This document shows, in pieces, positions 7,311 through 16,818 of a stretch of DNA of 51,286 nt. Source of the stretch: Streptomyces canus (GTDB lineage Bacteria; Actinomycetota; Actinomycetes; Streptomycetales; Streptomycetaceae). A model generated the notes under the pieces. That model searched no databases. It worked only from the letters and a program-made list of their open reading frames with translations, and was not told where the DNA came from. A program made the position numbers and the translations under genes. The first letter of the stretch is position 1; every line of letters starts with the position of its first letter. The stretch covers positions 1-51,286 of the forward strand of contig NZ_KQ948690.1 of NCBI RefSeq assembly GCF_001514145.1, in the 5' to 3' direction.

Positions 7311-8774
7311 TTGCACCCTCCCACCCCTGAACAGGTCCACGCGGCCGACACCTTCCGCGCCGGACGGCACCTCGCTCTGCAGGCTGGCGCCGGGACCGGC
7401 AAGACCAGCACGCTGTGCCTGCTCGCCTCGAACACCTCACGCCGCGGCCGCTACCTGGCCTTCAACAAGGACATCGCCCGTGACGCCGCGACCCGCTTCC
7501 CGGCCACGGTGCAGTGCCGCACGGCCCACGCCACAGCCTTCGCCGCACTCGGCCACCGGTACGCCCATCGTCTCAACAGCCCCCGCCAACCGGCCTGGAG
7601 GACTGGCCAGGCCCTCGGCATCCTCCGCCCCGTACGGATCGGAAACCACGAGATCAGTCAGAGGGTCCTCTCCCACAACGTGCTACACGCCGTCACCCGC
7701 TTCTGCTATTCATCCGACCACGCCCTGGCCCGCCACCACGTGCCGCGGCTGCGCGGCCTCGAACAACCCGACCACGGGCAGTTCGCCGACATCGTGCTGC
7801 CCCTCGCTGCCAAGGCATGGGCAGACCTGCAGCACCCCGATCATGGCGTGGTGCGCTTCGAACACGATCACTACCTCAAGATGTGGGCGCTGACAGAACC
7901 GAGGATCGAAGCCGATTTCCTCTTTCTCGACGAGGCCCAGGACACGAATCCCGTTCTGGAGCAGGTCTTCGCCGCTCAGCGTGAACACGCACAGTTGGTC
8001 ATGGTCGGCGACTCGGCACAGGCCATTTACGGTTGGCGTGGCGCGACGGACGTGATGACCGGATTCGACGCCGAGCAGCTGACCCTCACCCGTTCGTTCC
8101 GCTTCGGCCCGCGGATCGCCGAGGAGGCCAACCGGTGGCTCGCCCTCGCCGACGCCCCCATTCGTCTGACGGGAACAGACAGCATTCGTGCCGAAGTCAG
8201 CGACGTTCCCCACCCGGACGCGGTCCTGTGCCGGACCAACATCGGTGCGATGACCGAGGTCATGCGCCTGCTCGGCGACGGACATCGCGTCGCTCTCACT
8301 CGGGGAGGACAGCAGCTGTCCGCACTCGCCCTCGCTGCCCGTGACCTCAAGGAAGGCCGACGCACCCACCACCCCGAACTCGTGCTGTTCGCGTCCTGGG
8401 GCGACTTGCAGGACTACGCCGCCTACGACCCTGCCGGCCGCGATCTGCAGCCCTTCGTCGACCTCGTCGACGCCCACGGCCCCGATGCCATCCTCACCGC
8501 CGTGGCCGAACTGACCGACGAGGCAAACGCCGACGTCACCGTTTCCACCGCGCACAAAGCCAAAGGCCGTGAATGGCCCACCGTCAAAATCGGCAACGAT
8601 TTCCCGCAGTCCAAAGACGCTGACCAAGAGGGAAGCGCAGCCGACCAGGCCCCGGAACAGGTGAGTGACACCGACGCCCGTCTCGCCTATGTTGCCGTCA
8701 CTCGGGCTCGGCACCGCCTCGACCTCGGCGGCCTGGCACGCAGCACCTCCCTGCACGAGAAGGCAGGCGGATGA
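7311..8774 (+). CDS. UvrD/REP-type superfamily 1 helicase (short, FBH1-like)
   Basis: A 487-residue ATP-dependent DNA helicase. Motifs in order: Q-motif region, Walker A AGAGTGKTS (residues ~25-33), Walker B FLFLDEAQDT (~205), motif III VMVGDSAQAIYGWRGA, motif IV-like SFRFG, motif V TVSTAHKAKGREWPTV, motif VI AYVAVTRARHRLDL. It is shorter than UvrD (about 720) because the 1B/2B subdomains are reduced, as in bacterial relatives of eukaryotic FBH1. The start is TTG 7311 with a GGAG about 7 nt upstream. It closes an operon with the DUF6083 gene and the unknown. FBH1-type helicases dismantle recombinase filaments, so a role in plasmid or phage DNA processing is possible. Confidence 0.88.
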   Translation: MHPPTPEQVHAADTFRAGRHLALQAGAGTGKTSTLCLLASNTSRRGRYLAFNKDIARDAATRFPATVQCRTAHATAFAALGHRYAHRLNSPRQPAWRTGQALGILRPVRIGNHEISQRVLSHNVLHAVTRFCYSSDHALARHHVPRLRGLEQPDHGQFADIVLPLAAKAWADLQHPDHGVVRFEHDHYLKMWALTEPRIEADFLFLDEAQDTNPVLEQVFAAQREHAQLVMVGDSAQAIYGWRGATDVMTGFDAEQLTLTRSFRFGPRIAEEANRWLALADAPIRLTGTDSIRAEVSDVPHPDAVLCRTNIGAMTEVMRLLGDGHRVALTRGGQQLSALALAARDLKEGRRTHHPELVLFASWGDLQDYAAYDPAGRDLQPFVDLVDAHGPDAILTAVAELTDEANADVTVSTAHKAKGREWPTVKIGNDFPQSKDADQEGSAADQAPEQVSDTDARLAYVAVTRARHRLDLGGLARSTSLHEKAGG

Positions 8775-8862
8775 CTCACGGAAGCTTCCGTCCAGCAACC
8801 CCGTACCGCAGACCGGCCCGGCATGGCGTTGCTGGCGTCGCATGCAGCCCGCCTCCGGTCCC

Positions 8863-9369
8863 TCACTTGTGGGGAGCGATGACTGTGGTTCTGTCGCGAG
8901 GGACGCTGGTCAGCCGGGTGGGTGGCGGGATCTCCGAAGCTGGCTGTGGGGTGCGCAGGTGCATGATCTCGTCGTGCTGGGCGGCGATCCGGGACAGGGC
9001 GAGCTGTTTGAAGGCGGTCAGGTCCTCAACGGCCTTGTCCCGGGCGGCGATGCGGGTCTTGAGTTTGGCATTCTGGTCCTTCAGCCGCTGGATCTGAGCG
9101 TCTCTGGGATCCGGGACGGTCCCAGCTTCCTGGAGTGCCTTCAGGCGGCGCGTGAATTCATCACCGAGGTGCTGATAGGGGCCTTCGCGGACCGTGCCGT
9201 CGCGGTCCTGTTTCGGGTAGAAACCGGTGCGCGTCACGCCGGCCTCGGTGGCGAGGGTCTTGAGATCGCAGCGTCCGCCGGCTGGGAGTTCTCCGCGAAG
9301 AAGGCGATCCATGGCGGATCGGATCGCTGTCTCGTTTCGGGCCCGCTCGGTGTCAGTGATCCGGCCCAC
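8863..9369 (-). CDS. TnpC-like small coiled-coil protein (DUF6262-like)
   Basis: A 168-residue protein with an N-terminal helical DNA-binding-like part (residues ~1-60, including LATEAGVTRTGFY) and a long coiled coil (~85-130, RLKDQNAKLKTRIAARDKAV). This matches the small last gene of recombinase-trio elements, comparable to Tn554 TnpC, which affects transposition frequency and orientation. The start is GTG 9369 with GGAGG 5 nt upstream, and it overlaps the end of the 766-aa recombinase by 17 nt. Confidence 0.8.
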   Translation of the reverse strand: MGRITDTERARNETAIRSAMDRLLRGELPAGGRCDLKTLATEAGVTRTGFYPKQDRDGTVREGPYQHLGDEFTRRLKALQEAGTVPDPRDAQIQRLKDQNAKLKTRIAARDKAVEDLTAFKQLALSRIAAQHDEIMHLRTPQPASEIPPPTRLTSVPRDRTTVIAPHK

Positions 9370-11653
9370 GACGTCCTCCGTGGTCTGCTGTCTGGGCGGC
9401 GTCGATACCGGCGACGATGGCCTCGGCCCTGTCGGCTTCGACCTGAAGCCGGGCCCGCTCGGTCTTCTGCCCGCGACCGATCTTCCCGATGAAGACTCGG
9501 CTGTTGGCAGCGGATGCTGCCCAGACGGGGCGGTGGCAGGGGTGGTGGGTGGCCTGAGGGCAGCGAGCCGAGTCGCACATCCCTGCCAGGGGTCGGCTGC
9601 GGTCCTTGGTCTTGGCGAGCTTGAGGCAGAGAGCCTTGTCCGGGTCGAGGAACCAGCAGTAGTTGGCGACTCCCAGGTGCAGGGCGCCAGCTCGCCGACC
9701 CAGCAGGGTGATCACTTCCTGGTCACTATGCTTGATCACGGGTGTGGCGACTTGGAGTTCACCGAGCTCATCCTCAACTGACCTGAAGAATGTGAGGAGT
9801 TCGCGAGCACCGGGGCCAGCAGGCCATCTGCCGTTCTGGTAGTCGCGGAAGGCCTGCAGTGTCAGGGTCAGGTTGCGTTTCTGTTCCTCCTCGCCGATTT
9901 CCGCGAGGAACTTTGCCTGAGCTCCTCCGGGTCGGTTCGCGTACCCCTCTGTGGTAGCCACCGACAGGTGCTTGAGCTGGATCTTCGCGGCCAGCAGTCC
10001 GCCGGGCCGGTGGGCGATCTCAACGGCCAGCGTGCGGCGAAGCATCCGCAGATTCAGCAGGTCGTCAGGGATCGGTGTCAGGCCGAGCCGGGCTCCTTCG
10101 GGTCCGTTGGTGAACCGCCGCAACCGTTTGAGGCACTCGTCGAAGTCAAGGGTGGCAGAGAAGAGGTGGCTGGCCTCCTCTCCGGCGATGTAGTGTGCGA
10201 TTCCGGCGGCGTGGAAGGCTTCTTCGGCAACAACCCACTCGTCCCAGACTGTTCGGTCGTAGCCCTGGCCTTTGATCAGCTTGCTCTTGAGACGGTAGCG
10301 GATCCGACCGGACGTCCCTTCGTGGGGCAGTTGGCAGTCCCGGGGCAGTTCGATCAGCTCGCATCGCCTCATTCCGCTGACCAGGGCGATGACGATGAGG
10401 CAGGCCGTGCGGATCCGATCCAGCACCACATCCAGGCCTCGGCGGTGGATCGGCAGTGTCCAGGGGACGTCACCGCGCCCGTCCGCCCGTGGAACGAGAG
10501 GGGCATTGCGGCCCCAGGGCGGGGTGGTGCCCACCAGGTGGATAGCTTCCTCCAGCAGTGGCTTGAGCGGTTCCAGCAGTCCGCCTGGGGAAAGGATGCC
10601 GCCCTTCGCGCTGCTTCTCACGGTTCGTGCCGCAGTGGCGTGGATTCCGGCCTCGCGGAGGATGGCGATGATACTGACGCGGCCGAGGGGATGGGTCTCG
10701 TCCCAGCCCCATCGTTTCCTGGCTCCCTGGGCTCGGCGTTCGACTTCGATGAACGGTCGGTCTTCAGCGATGTGACGTCGGAGGACCTGCTCCAGGGCCG
10801 CCTGGCGTTCGCGAGCCACACTGCGCACTCCGCGCTTGGAGCCATCCTTGCGGTCGGGGACGAATTCCCGCTCGATCTTGTCCCGTAGGGCGAGCGCTTC
10901 GGGAGCCAGGACCTGGATCAGGAAGAGGCAGTCGTGCAGCAAAGGTTGAAGCAGTTCCTCGCGGGCCGGCTGAGTCTTGTTGCCTTGGCGTTTCGGGGAC
11001 CCGATCACCGAGTAAGCGGACGCACCACCCCAGGGACGGAACCCCGCCCGGCAGCGATCGTGGGTGAACAGTTCGCTGTAGTTGGCCACCTCTTGTGGGA
11101 TCAGCACCGACAGCAGCCGATAGCCACTGCTGGCTTCTACCTCTTCCTCGTCCGTCTCCACTGTTTCATGCTGTCCAGGTTCGCCCTCTTCTTTGCTCTT
11201 TTTAACCTCGAGGAAAGTGCGACATCGGAGAAACGCCTCACAGGTTCGCTGGTCGACCGCAGCCAGAGAAGTGACACCCTGTTCAGTGAGCCAGTTGAAC
11301 CAGCCTTGCAAATACTCCAGCCTGCTGGCACAGGTCCACACCATGCGGGGGATCCGGTAGGCATGGGCCAGATGTCGCACCGCCTCATGCTCGGGCGCCA
11401 TCATCGCGACGACGTATTCTTTGGCCACCGACTGCCAGATTGGGTTGTGAATTTTGCGGAAGTCGAAGATCTTCCTGTCGCCCGGCATCGACCTCGGAAA
11501 GCCCTCACCATCCTTGAAATCCCACACATCCTGCTCGAAGACCGGGCCGGTGGCGCCCGGCGTCATCCGCAGCCCAGCAACCGCGCAGATGTACTGGCCG
11601 GCGAAGGGCGAGGCACCTGTCCCGCCTCCGGCGGCGGACTCTAGCGTGCTCAT
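9353..11653 (-). CDS. Large tyrosine recombinase, third of the trio
   Basis: A 766-residue site-specific recombinase. The catalytic C-terminal half shows the first Arg in VSGMRRCELIELP, a modified box II (LRMLRRTLAVEIA, where the usual His of HxxR is replaced), and the distal region KHLSVATTEGYANRP with His and the likely nucleophile Tyr. A Cys/His-rich tail (CDSARCPQATHHPCHR) may bind zinc. The start ATG 11653 overlaps the stop of the preceding recombinase by 4 nt. The altered box II may mean a specialised or auxiliary role. Confidence 0.85.
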   Translation of the reverse strand: MSTLESAAGGGTGASPFAGQYICAVAGLRMTPGATGPVFEQDVWDFKDGEGFPRSMPGDRKIFDFRKIHNPIWQSVAKEYVVAMMAPEHEAVRHLAHAYRIPRMVWTCASRLEYLQGWFNWLTEQGVTSLAAVDQRTCEAFLRCRTFLEVKKSKEEGEPGQHETVETDEEEVEASSGYRLLSVLIPQEVANYSELFTHDRCRAGFRPWGGASAYSVIGSPKRQGNKTQPAREELLQPLLHDCLFLIQVLAPEALALRDKIEREFVPDRKDGSKRGVRSVARERQAALEQVLRRHIAEDRPFIEVERRAQGARKRWGWDETHPLGRVSIIAILREAGIHATAARTVRSSAKGGILSPGGLLEPLKPLLEEAIHLVGTTPPWGRNAPLVPRADGRGDVPWTLPIHRRGLDVVLDRIRTACLIVIALVSGMRRCELIELPRDCQLPHEGTSGRIRYRLKSKLIKGQGYDRTVWDEWVVAEEAFHAAGIAHYIAGEEASHLFSATLDFDECLKRLRRFTNGPEGARLGLTPIPDDLLNLRMLRRTLAVEIAHRPGGLLAAKIQLKHLSVATTEGYANRPGGAQAKFLAEIGEEEQKRNLTLTLQAFRDYQNGRWPAGPGARELLTFFRSVEDELGELQVATPVIKHSDQEVITLLGRRAGALHLGVANYCWFLDPDKALCLKLAKTKDRSRPLAGMCDSARCPQATHHPCHRPVWAASAANSRVFIGKIGRGQKTERARLQVEADRAEAIVAGIDAAQTADHGGRRGPDH

Positions 11654-13395
11654 GCGGTCAACTCCTCAGGTCGCAGGGGAATTTCCTCATCGGTATCGCT
11701 GACCTCGGCGGCGGCCTCCCGCAACACCGCCTCGCTGAAGTACGCGAGGGTCAGCAGAGCATCAAGCCGCTGGGCATAAGGCCCGAAGACGGCCATGAAT
11801 GCGGCCGACGTCATCTGTCGCCACTGCCGGCCGAAGAACGCCCGCAGCCGCATCAGATTCCCTACGTGCCGGGGCGCGAACAATGCCAGCGGGCAGAGCA
11901 GACACACCCACGGCCTGGCCGGGCAGGGTCTGCCCTTGGGCCCATGCAGCCCGGACAGCTGATCCGCGCATCCCGCGGCGAACACGTCCCTTTCTCCGCC
12001 GATCAGATCGGCCAGAGCCGCATCGTCCAAGTGGAGCTGTTCGACAAGCTCCGGGAATTTCCTCACCAGGTCAGCGAGGCCATCCCCGTCGGCGATCACT
12101 CGCGGTTGGGCCCGTCGCAGCAGATCTGCCTGGCCGCTCTCGATGACCGTCTCGGTGGCATCCTTCTGCGCGGGTGTCTGGCCCACCACGTAGTGGTCAC
12201 CCTCGACTGCCGGGGTGTGGTTGGGATCGATCGTCGCCCTGCTACTGCCCCGCCAAATCCGCCGGTCCCGGGAAGCCTCGAATGTGGTGCGGATCCGGTG
12301 GACATGGATCTGCCAGGGCTTTCCATCCGCGTCCACCAGCCCACGTTGCTTCGCCCAGACCCCTCGGGTGTAACCATCGATCTCATCGGTTGTCCACCTT
12401 GCCGGACCAGTGACCGAGTAACGGCTCCACAACTGATCCTTGAATGCCTCCGGCATGAATAGCCTCGAGATGCTGGAGTGGTCCAGCCACTGCTCCAGCA
12501 GCCGAGTCGCCTTGCGGGACAGGGTCAGCGATTCGGCCGCCGTGCGGCCTTTGATGTAGTCGAGCAACACCGTCGCGTCCCCGGCCCAGTCGATGTCGCC
12601 TAGGCCTAGCTCGGCAATGCCGTCGGGGACGATTCCTGTGCGAATCCCGAACAACAGTTGGTAGTCGAAAACCGTCACGGCCGACGGAAAAAGTGCTGCT
12701 ACCGCCTCGTACACCCCGCCCGCATAGAGTGGCCTCACCTCTGCGTCGTAGCGGGTCGCCCCAATGTACTTCCGGCCGAACCCCACATTCTCGGGCCCCT
12801 CGTGCCGCAGCGTGAACTGGATGTTCTCCCTGTTCAGACCACCCGTTCGCCAGTCCTGGCCCCGTTCCGACTCTTCTCTCGCCCGGAGGAAGACTGCATA
12901 GGAGGCGGCCACTCCCGCCTCGCAGACCTCCCGCAGCCGCTGCCACTCAGCCTCGCTGTAGGCGGGCAGCGATTTACGCAACCGCGTGGGCCGGGTCTTG
13001 AACGGATGACCGTCTACAAAATGTCTTACATCCGGCGCGAACACTCGCTCCAGCTCATCCAGACGCCGCAACATGGCCCGGATGTGGTGCTCGTGCCGGG
13101 CCAGCTTGATGCCCAGTAGGCACTCCGCCAGCCGCGGCCTGGTCAGCCACTGAACCGTCCCGTCGAAGCCCACCACCTGCAACTGCGGCAAGAAATGCCT
13201 GAGAGACGCCAGATACTCCCGCACCGAATCCGCCCTCTTCAACGGCCCGTGCGGATGCACCAGATCGGCCAGAGCCCGCAGCAGCATCTGGGCGAACTCC
13301 GGGAACGACTCATCCCGCAGCAGACAGGTGGCCCGCGAGCCATCGGGAAAGATGCCCTCCACCCGCAGCGGATCCGTGAGCGCAGTCGCCGGCAT
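11650..13395 (-). CDS. Tyrosine recombinase, second of the trio
   Basis: A 581-residue recombinase. Candidate catalytic positions are Arg in FGIRTGIVPDGIAEL, HxxR in IHVHRIRTTFE, and a distal His-Tyr pair in NHTPAVEGDHYVVG. A Cys pair (CLLC) lies near the C-terminus. Its start shares one nucleotide with the stop of the first recombinase (TGATG), and its stop overlaps the third by 4 nt, which points to equimolar, coupled synthesis. Confidence 0.85.
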   Translation of the reverse strand: MPATALTDPLRVEGIFPDGSRATCLLRDESFPEFAQMLLRALADLVHPHGPLKRADSVREYLASLRHFLPQLQVVGFDGTVQWLTRPRLAECLLGIKLARHEHHIRAMLRRLDELERVFAPDVRHFVDGHPFKTRPTRLRKSLPAYSEAEWQRLREVCEAGVAASYAVFLRAREESERGQDWRTGGLNRENIQFTLRHEGPENVGFGRKYIGATRYDAEVRPLYAGGVYEAVAALFPSAVTVFDYQLLFGIRTGIVPDGIAELGLGDIDWAGDATVLLDYIKGRTAAESLTLSRKATRLLEQWLDHSSISRLFMPEAFKDQLWSRYSVTGPARWTTDEIDGYTRGVWAKQRGLVDADGKPWQIHVHRIRTTFEASRDRRIWRGSSRATIDPNHTPAVEGDHYVVGQTPAQKDATETVIESGQADLLRRAQPRVIADGDGLADLVRKFPELVEQLHLDDAALADLIGGERDVFAAGCADQLSGLHGPKGRPCPARPWVCLLCPLALFAPRHVGNLMRLRAFFGRQWRQMTSAAFMAVFGPYAQRLDALLTLAYFSEAVLREAAAEVSDTDEEIPLRPEELTA

Positions 13396-14906
13396 CAGAC
13401 CAGCGCCCCCTCGTCCTCCAGTTCGGCGTCCGCCTCGCGTTCCGCCCGCTCGTGGTCCAGCAGCCCCCAGCGTCGGCCGGTGTCCTCGTAGTGCTCGCGG
13501 AAAATCCGCAACATGTCCAAGCGCTTGAGGTACTTCTCCGTGGTCAGCACCGAGGAATGGCCCAATAGATCACGCAGGACCAGCAACGGTTCAGTGGTGG
13601 TCAGGTAGTGCGCCAGCGCCGCATCGGCGTCGCCGCCTGCGGCCGACAGCCGGGCAGCCTGTTCGTAGAAACCGGCGACCAGCCGCTCCATCGTGGCCAT
13701 CGCGAACGTGTGCCGGCATCGGTGCGGATGAACGCGCGGGAAGCGCGGCTCGTAGCGCTCGGCGATCCGTCGGCTTGTCCGCTCGAACAGGCTGGACCAG
13801 GCAGTGAACGGGCCGCCATCCGATCGAGTCGCCAGCAGCATCGACCCGCCATCCGGTGCCACCAGACGACGGCGCTGGCCCGGGCCAAGCGAATTCCACT
13901 TCACCCGGCGGCCATTGACTCTCCCTCCCACCGAGTCCATCTGCGACACGAACAGCGGCTCTCCCCAACGCCTCGGCGGCCGCCACGAGGAGCTTTCGCA
14001 GGTCAGCATCCGCTCCAGCCCGATATAGGCGTGCAGGCGAGCCAATGAGGTGTAAGAAGTCCATGCCACCCGGAACTTGCTGCCCTTGGTGATCTTCTCC
14101 GGAATCGGGAATGGGATCGGCATCAGCCGCGGGGCAGTCGGCAGCGGCGGGATCTCGCATACCAGCAGGTAGGTGAACTCCTGCAGCCGAAGCCCCGAGG
14201 ACAGCACCAGGTCGACAACCGCCGAGTTCCGGGCCAGATGCCGGCCTCGGAACCGCTCCGAACCCTCGTCCTCGCTGCCGTTCGGCCGTAGCCCTGCAAA
14301 TGCGTTGACGAGCATGGAGGCGAAGTCATCCTCCAGATACTTGATCTTCACGTGTGGGTGAGGGGCCCGTCGGTTCGCATCGTTGACGAGAATCTTGTCG
14401 GTCGTCTCGGCGTAGACCGCTTCCGCCTCGTGGTAGGTGAACGGAACCGCCGTGGCGTACTTCTCACTCACCGCCCACTTGTAGAACTTGCTCAGCACGC
14501 TCATGTGCTGGTTCCAGGTCTCGGCCCCCAGGTACTGCTTCGGATCGCCGCCCGCACGGTCCACCGCATACGTACTGAGAAGGGCCTTCAAACGGTCCCG
14601 GGTGTCGAAGACGTCCACCCCGTGCAACTGAGCAGCAACGATCCAGTCCCGCAGCATCCGCGCGTACGTCCCCCACGATGATGGCGCCGGACACCCGTCC
14701 GATGGGCGAAGCCGCAGCCAAACGTTCGCTACGGCGCTCGCCCGTAACCCCCGGTCGTCCTCGAACAGCAGGTCGTCATCGACCAGGAAGGCCATCCCTT
14801 CAGGGATCACCGGCTTCGCAGGGAGCCCCCAGGAGCCCCAGCCCGCACTGGAGTAGAACGCCACTTCCATGCCCGCCAACGGTAGGGGCGGGACACTGCC
14901 AGACAT
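13395..14906 (-). CDS. Tyrosine recombinase, first of the trio
   Basis: A 503-residue integrase with a SAM-like core-binding domain (about 85-180) and a full catalytic set: Arg in LSSGLRLQEF, HxxR in HPHRCRHTFA, His in LLGHSSVLTTEKYL with Tyr at its end. The start is taken as ATG 14906; TTG 14915 in the same frame is the alternative. Expression is probably driven from 14907-15121, where an inverted repeat CGAGGC...GCCTCG lies. Confidence 0.88.
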   Translation of the reverse strand: MSGSVPPLPLAGMEVAFYSSAGWGSWGLPAKPVIPEGMAFLVDDDLLFEDDRGLRASAVANVWLRLRPSDGCPAPSSWGTYARMLRDWIVAAQLHGVDVFDTRDRLKALLSTYAVDRAGGDPKQYLGAETWNQHMSVLSKFYKWAVSEKYATAVPFTYHEAEAVYAETTDKILVNDANRRAPHPHVKIKYLEDDFASMLVNAFAGLRPNGSEDEGSERFRGRHLARNSAVVDLVLSSGLRLQEFTYLLVCEIPPLPTAPRLMPIPFPIPEKITKGSKFRVAWTSYTSLARLHAYIGLERMLTCESSSWRPPRRWGEPLFVSQMDSVGGRVNGRRVKWNSLGPGQRRRLVAPDGGSMLLATRSDGGPFTAWSSLFERTSRRIAERYEPRFPRVHPHRCRHTFAMATMERLVAGFYEQAARLSAAGGDADAALAHYLTTTEPLLVLRDLLGHSSVLTTEKYLKRLDMLRIFREHYEDTGRRWGLLDHERAEREADAELEDEGALV

Positions 14907-14922
14907 ACCCAACAAATGCGTT

Positions 14923-14942
14923 CGAGGCGTCCTCGAGCCTCG
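14923..14942. promoter_or_regulatory. Inverted repeat upstream of the recombinase operon
   Basis: CGAGGC (14923-14928) and GCCTCG (14937-14942) form a 6-bp palindrome 17 nt upstream of the first recombinase start. It may be an operator, part of a hairpin in the 5' leader, or part of the element end. No promoter hexamers are convincing. Confidence 0.3.
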
Positions 14943-15121
14943 GTGCGGGACTCGTAATGTCCTCAGGATGAGGGCTGGGGTTGGTTACTGCCGCGAACGC
15001 AGCGGATGCCTGAGACCGTAGGCCGCCGCGAGCGTTGGCAGACGGAAGGGGTGTTATCGGCAGACACTCCGTGACAAGATCGGGTCACTCGCAGTGAGCT
15101 GTGGCCTGCAAGGGGGCGAAC

Positions 15122-16330
15122 ATGAGCGAGCGGGAACCGGACTTCAAGGCGTCGGCCTCTGCCCTCGGTTACGTCTACCAGTTGCGTGAAGCTCTCCACT
15201 TATGTGTGAGCCGTCTCGGGACTCTGGACTGGGCGCTGGCCATCGAGGCCGGGGACGACATCGAGGAGATCCGCCGCGATGGGCGGACGTACTATCAGCT
15301 CAAACACCGTTCGCCGGGCACACGCATGACCAATGCCAGCGTGGACCTGTGGAAGACCCTTCGGATCTGGTGTCACGCGATCGCCCACGGACAAATCGAC
15401 CTGGATGAAACCGATCTGATCCTGCTCACCACGGCCGAACTGCCACGCGAGACCGTGGGTAGCATGCTGCAGTCCGAGGACTCCCGCCAGCGCGACGAAC
15501 AGCGCGCACTCGAGGGACTCAAATCCACTCGCAGGACCTCGAAGAGCGACGAGCTGGCAAAAGCCTTCGCGGCTTTCGATCTTCTGACGGACGCTCAGCT
15601 GGAACGCATGGTGTCCAAGATCCAGGTGATCGGCGATGCTCCGGATGTGGTCGCTGTTGAGCAGAAGTTGCGTCAGACGGCGGTCGCGGTCGTAGGCCGA
15701 GAGCACGCCACATCGTTCCTCGTCCGTCTAGAAGGATGGTTCTTCCGGCGAGCCATCCAGCAACTGCTCGCGGGAAGCTTGGACGCGATCACCGGACTGG
15801 ACTTCGACGCAGCCTTCTCCGACCTGCGCAACCAGTTCGGGAGGGCAAACCTGCCCATCGACGAGGACATCGCCGAGATGCAGGCCGACCTCGCGAAGTA
15901 CGCGAGGCAGCCCTTCGTCCAGCAGTTGGAGCTCATTGAGCTGGGATCCAACCGGGTGAACAAGGCGGTACGCGACTATATGAGAGCCTTCAGCCAGCGC
16001 TCGCGCTGGCTGAAGGAGAATCTCTTGCTGCCAAAAGAGATCAGCCGCTACGAGCGGCGTCTGACCGAGGAGTGGGAAGACCTCTTCGATGAAATGGTCG
16101 ATGCGCTCGGCGCGGAGGTAGCGGAAACAGAGAAGATCGCTGCGGCCAGGAGCATCTACCGATGGGCGATGACCGAGGCTCGATGGCGGATCCGGCCCGA
16201 GTGCGATGAGCCCTTCGTGGCCAAGGGCTCGTTCCACATCCTGGCCGACGAATACAAGATCGGCTGGCACATGGACTTCGTCGCCCGGCTGATGGCCGTG
16301 CTTGAGCCGGCTGAGACCACGTCCGCATGA
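15122..16330 (+). CDS. ABC-3C system nuclease component (Cap4/DUF4297-like)
   Basis: A 402-residue protein with an N-terminal PD-(D/E)xK-type nuclease region at about residues 8-60. SALGYVYQLREAL is followed by the acidic cluster EAGDDIEEI and then YYQLKH, the typical E...D...QxK spacing of Cap4/DUF4297 dsDNA nucleases. The rest is helical. It is the first gene of a three-gene operon (4-nt ATGA overlap with the next). By analogy with described ABC three-component systems, its DNase would be unleashed when the ATPase senses invading nucleic acid. The start is ATG 15122 with GGGGGCG upstream. Confidence 0.82.
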   Translation: MSEREPDFKASASALGYVYQLREALHLCVSRLGTLDWALAIEAGDDIEEIRRDGRTYYQLKHRSPGTRMTNASVDLWKTLRIWCHAIAHGQIDLDETDLILLTTAELPRETVGSMLQSEDSRQRDEQRALEGLKSTRRTSKSDELAKAFAAFDLLTDAQLERMVSKIQVIGDAPDVVAVEQKLRQTAVAVVGREHATSFLVRLEGWFFRRAIQQLLAGSLDAITGLDFDAAFSDLRNQFGRANLPIDEDIAEMQADLAKYARQPFVQQLELIELGSNRVNKAVRDYMRAFSQRSRWLKENLLLPKEISRYERRLTEEWEDLFDEMVDALGAEVAETEKIAAARSIYRWAMTEARWRIRPECDEPFVAKGSFHILADEYKIGWHMDFVARLMAVLEPAETTSA

Positions 16331-16818
16331 GCGAGTTCAGCACTCTCAGCCGAGACGAGCGTGCCCTGTACAACCCTGCCTTCACGGGGCTACTCGCAGC
16401 CCGCTCTGTACAGGGCCACCAGACAGAGTTTGGCACGCCGAGCCCGGTCGTCGTCGCGATTCTGGCCGCGGTCATGGCTTTACAACCGGCAATACGCACT
16501 GCCCTGCCGCGGTCGACCGCGAGCGGACTGCACCGCTGGGTGCAGGAGAACCCGTCCGTACGTACTTCCATGACCCTGAACGCGACTGCTATCGCCGACG
16601 TTGTCCGCCCTGGCTTATTGATGGCGCTGCAAACGCGCCTGTTGGCCTGCGATGAACAAGGCCGCCTCTATGTTCCTGAGGGAGCCTTGAGACAGGCGAT
16701 CACCGGGGGCAGCGACGAAGTCGTTGCCCTCCAGAAGGCCGCGCGTCTGCTGGGACGTTGGCTTCCCAGCGCCGGAAGCATAAGCACCGTCATGACCCTG
16801 CTAGGAGTGCGGCCTTGA
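16327..16818 (+). CDS. ABC-3C system middle component (DUF6521-like)
   Basis: A 163-residue helical protein. The N-terminal pattern YNPAFTGLLAARSVQGHQ and overall length fit the family annotated as 'three component ABC system middle component'. Such proteins are thought to bridge the effector and the ATPase. It overlaps both neighbours by 4 nt (ATGA before, TTGA after), so the three proteins are probably made in fixed ratio. Confidence 0.82.
   Translation: MSEFSTLSRDERALYNPAFTGLLAARSVQGHQTEFGTPSPVVVAILAAVMALQPAIRTALPRSTASGLHRWVQENPSVRTSMTLNATAIADVVRPGLLMALQTRLLACDEQGRLYVPEGALRQAITGGSDEVVALQKAARLLGRWLPSAGSISTVMTLLGVRP

Larger units (their letters stand above)
8863..14906 (-). mobile_element. 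Tyrosine-recombinase trio element with TnpC-like gene (Tn554/RIT-like)
   Basis: Four minus-strand genes are stacked with overlapping ends: recombinase 506/503 aa, recombinase 581 aa, recombinase 766 aa, and a 168-aa coiled-coil protein. Overlaps of 1, 4 and 17 nt imply a single mRNA. Tn554 uses two tyrosine recombinases plus small TnpC, and RIT elements use three recombinases; this element combines both features. The boundaries given are coding limits only. True ends should lie in 8775-8862 and 14907-15121, but I could not find matching terminal repeats by eye. Confidence 0.8.

Noticed and set aside
7710..8843. 377-codon minus-strand frame opposite the helicase
   Set aside because: The plus strand carries all helicase motifs; the minus frame shows no domain.
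9968..10888. 306-codon plus-strand frame inside the large recombinase gene
   Set aside because: It is antisense to a recombinase with clear catalytic motifs and tight operon overlaps; it is a shadow frame.
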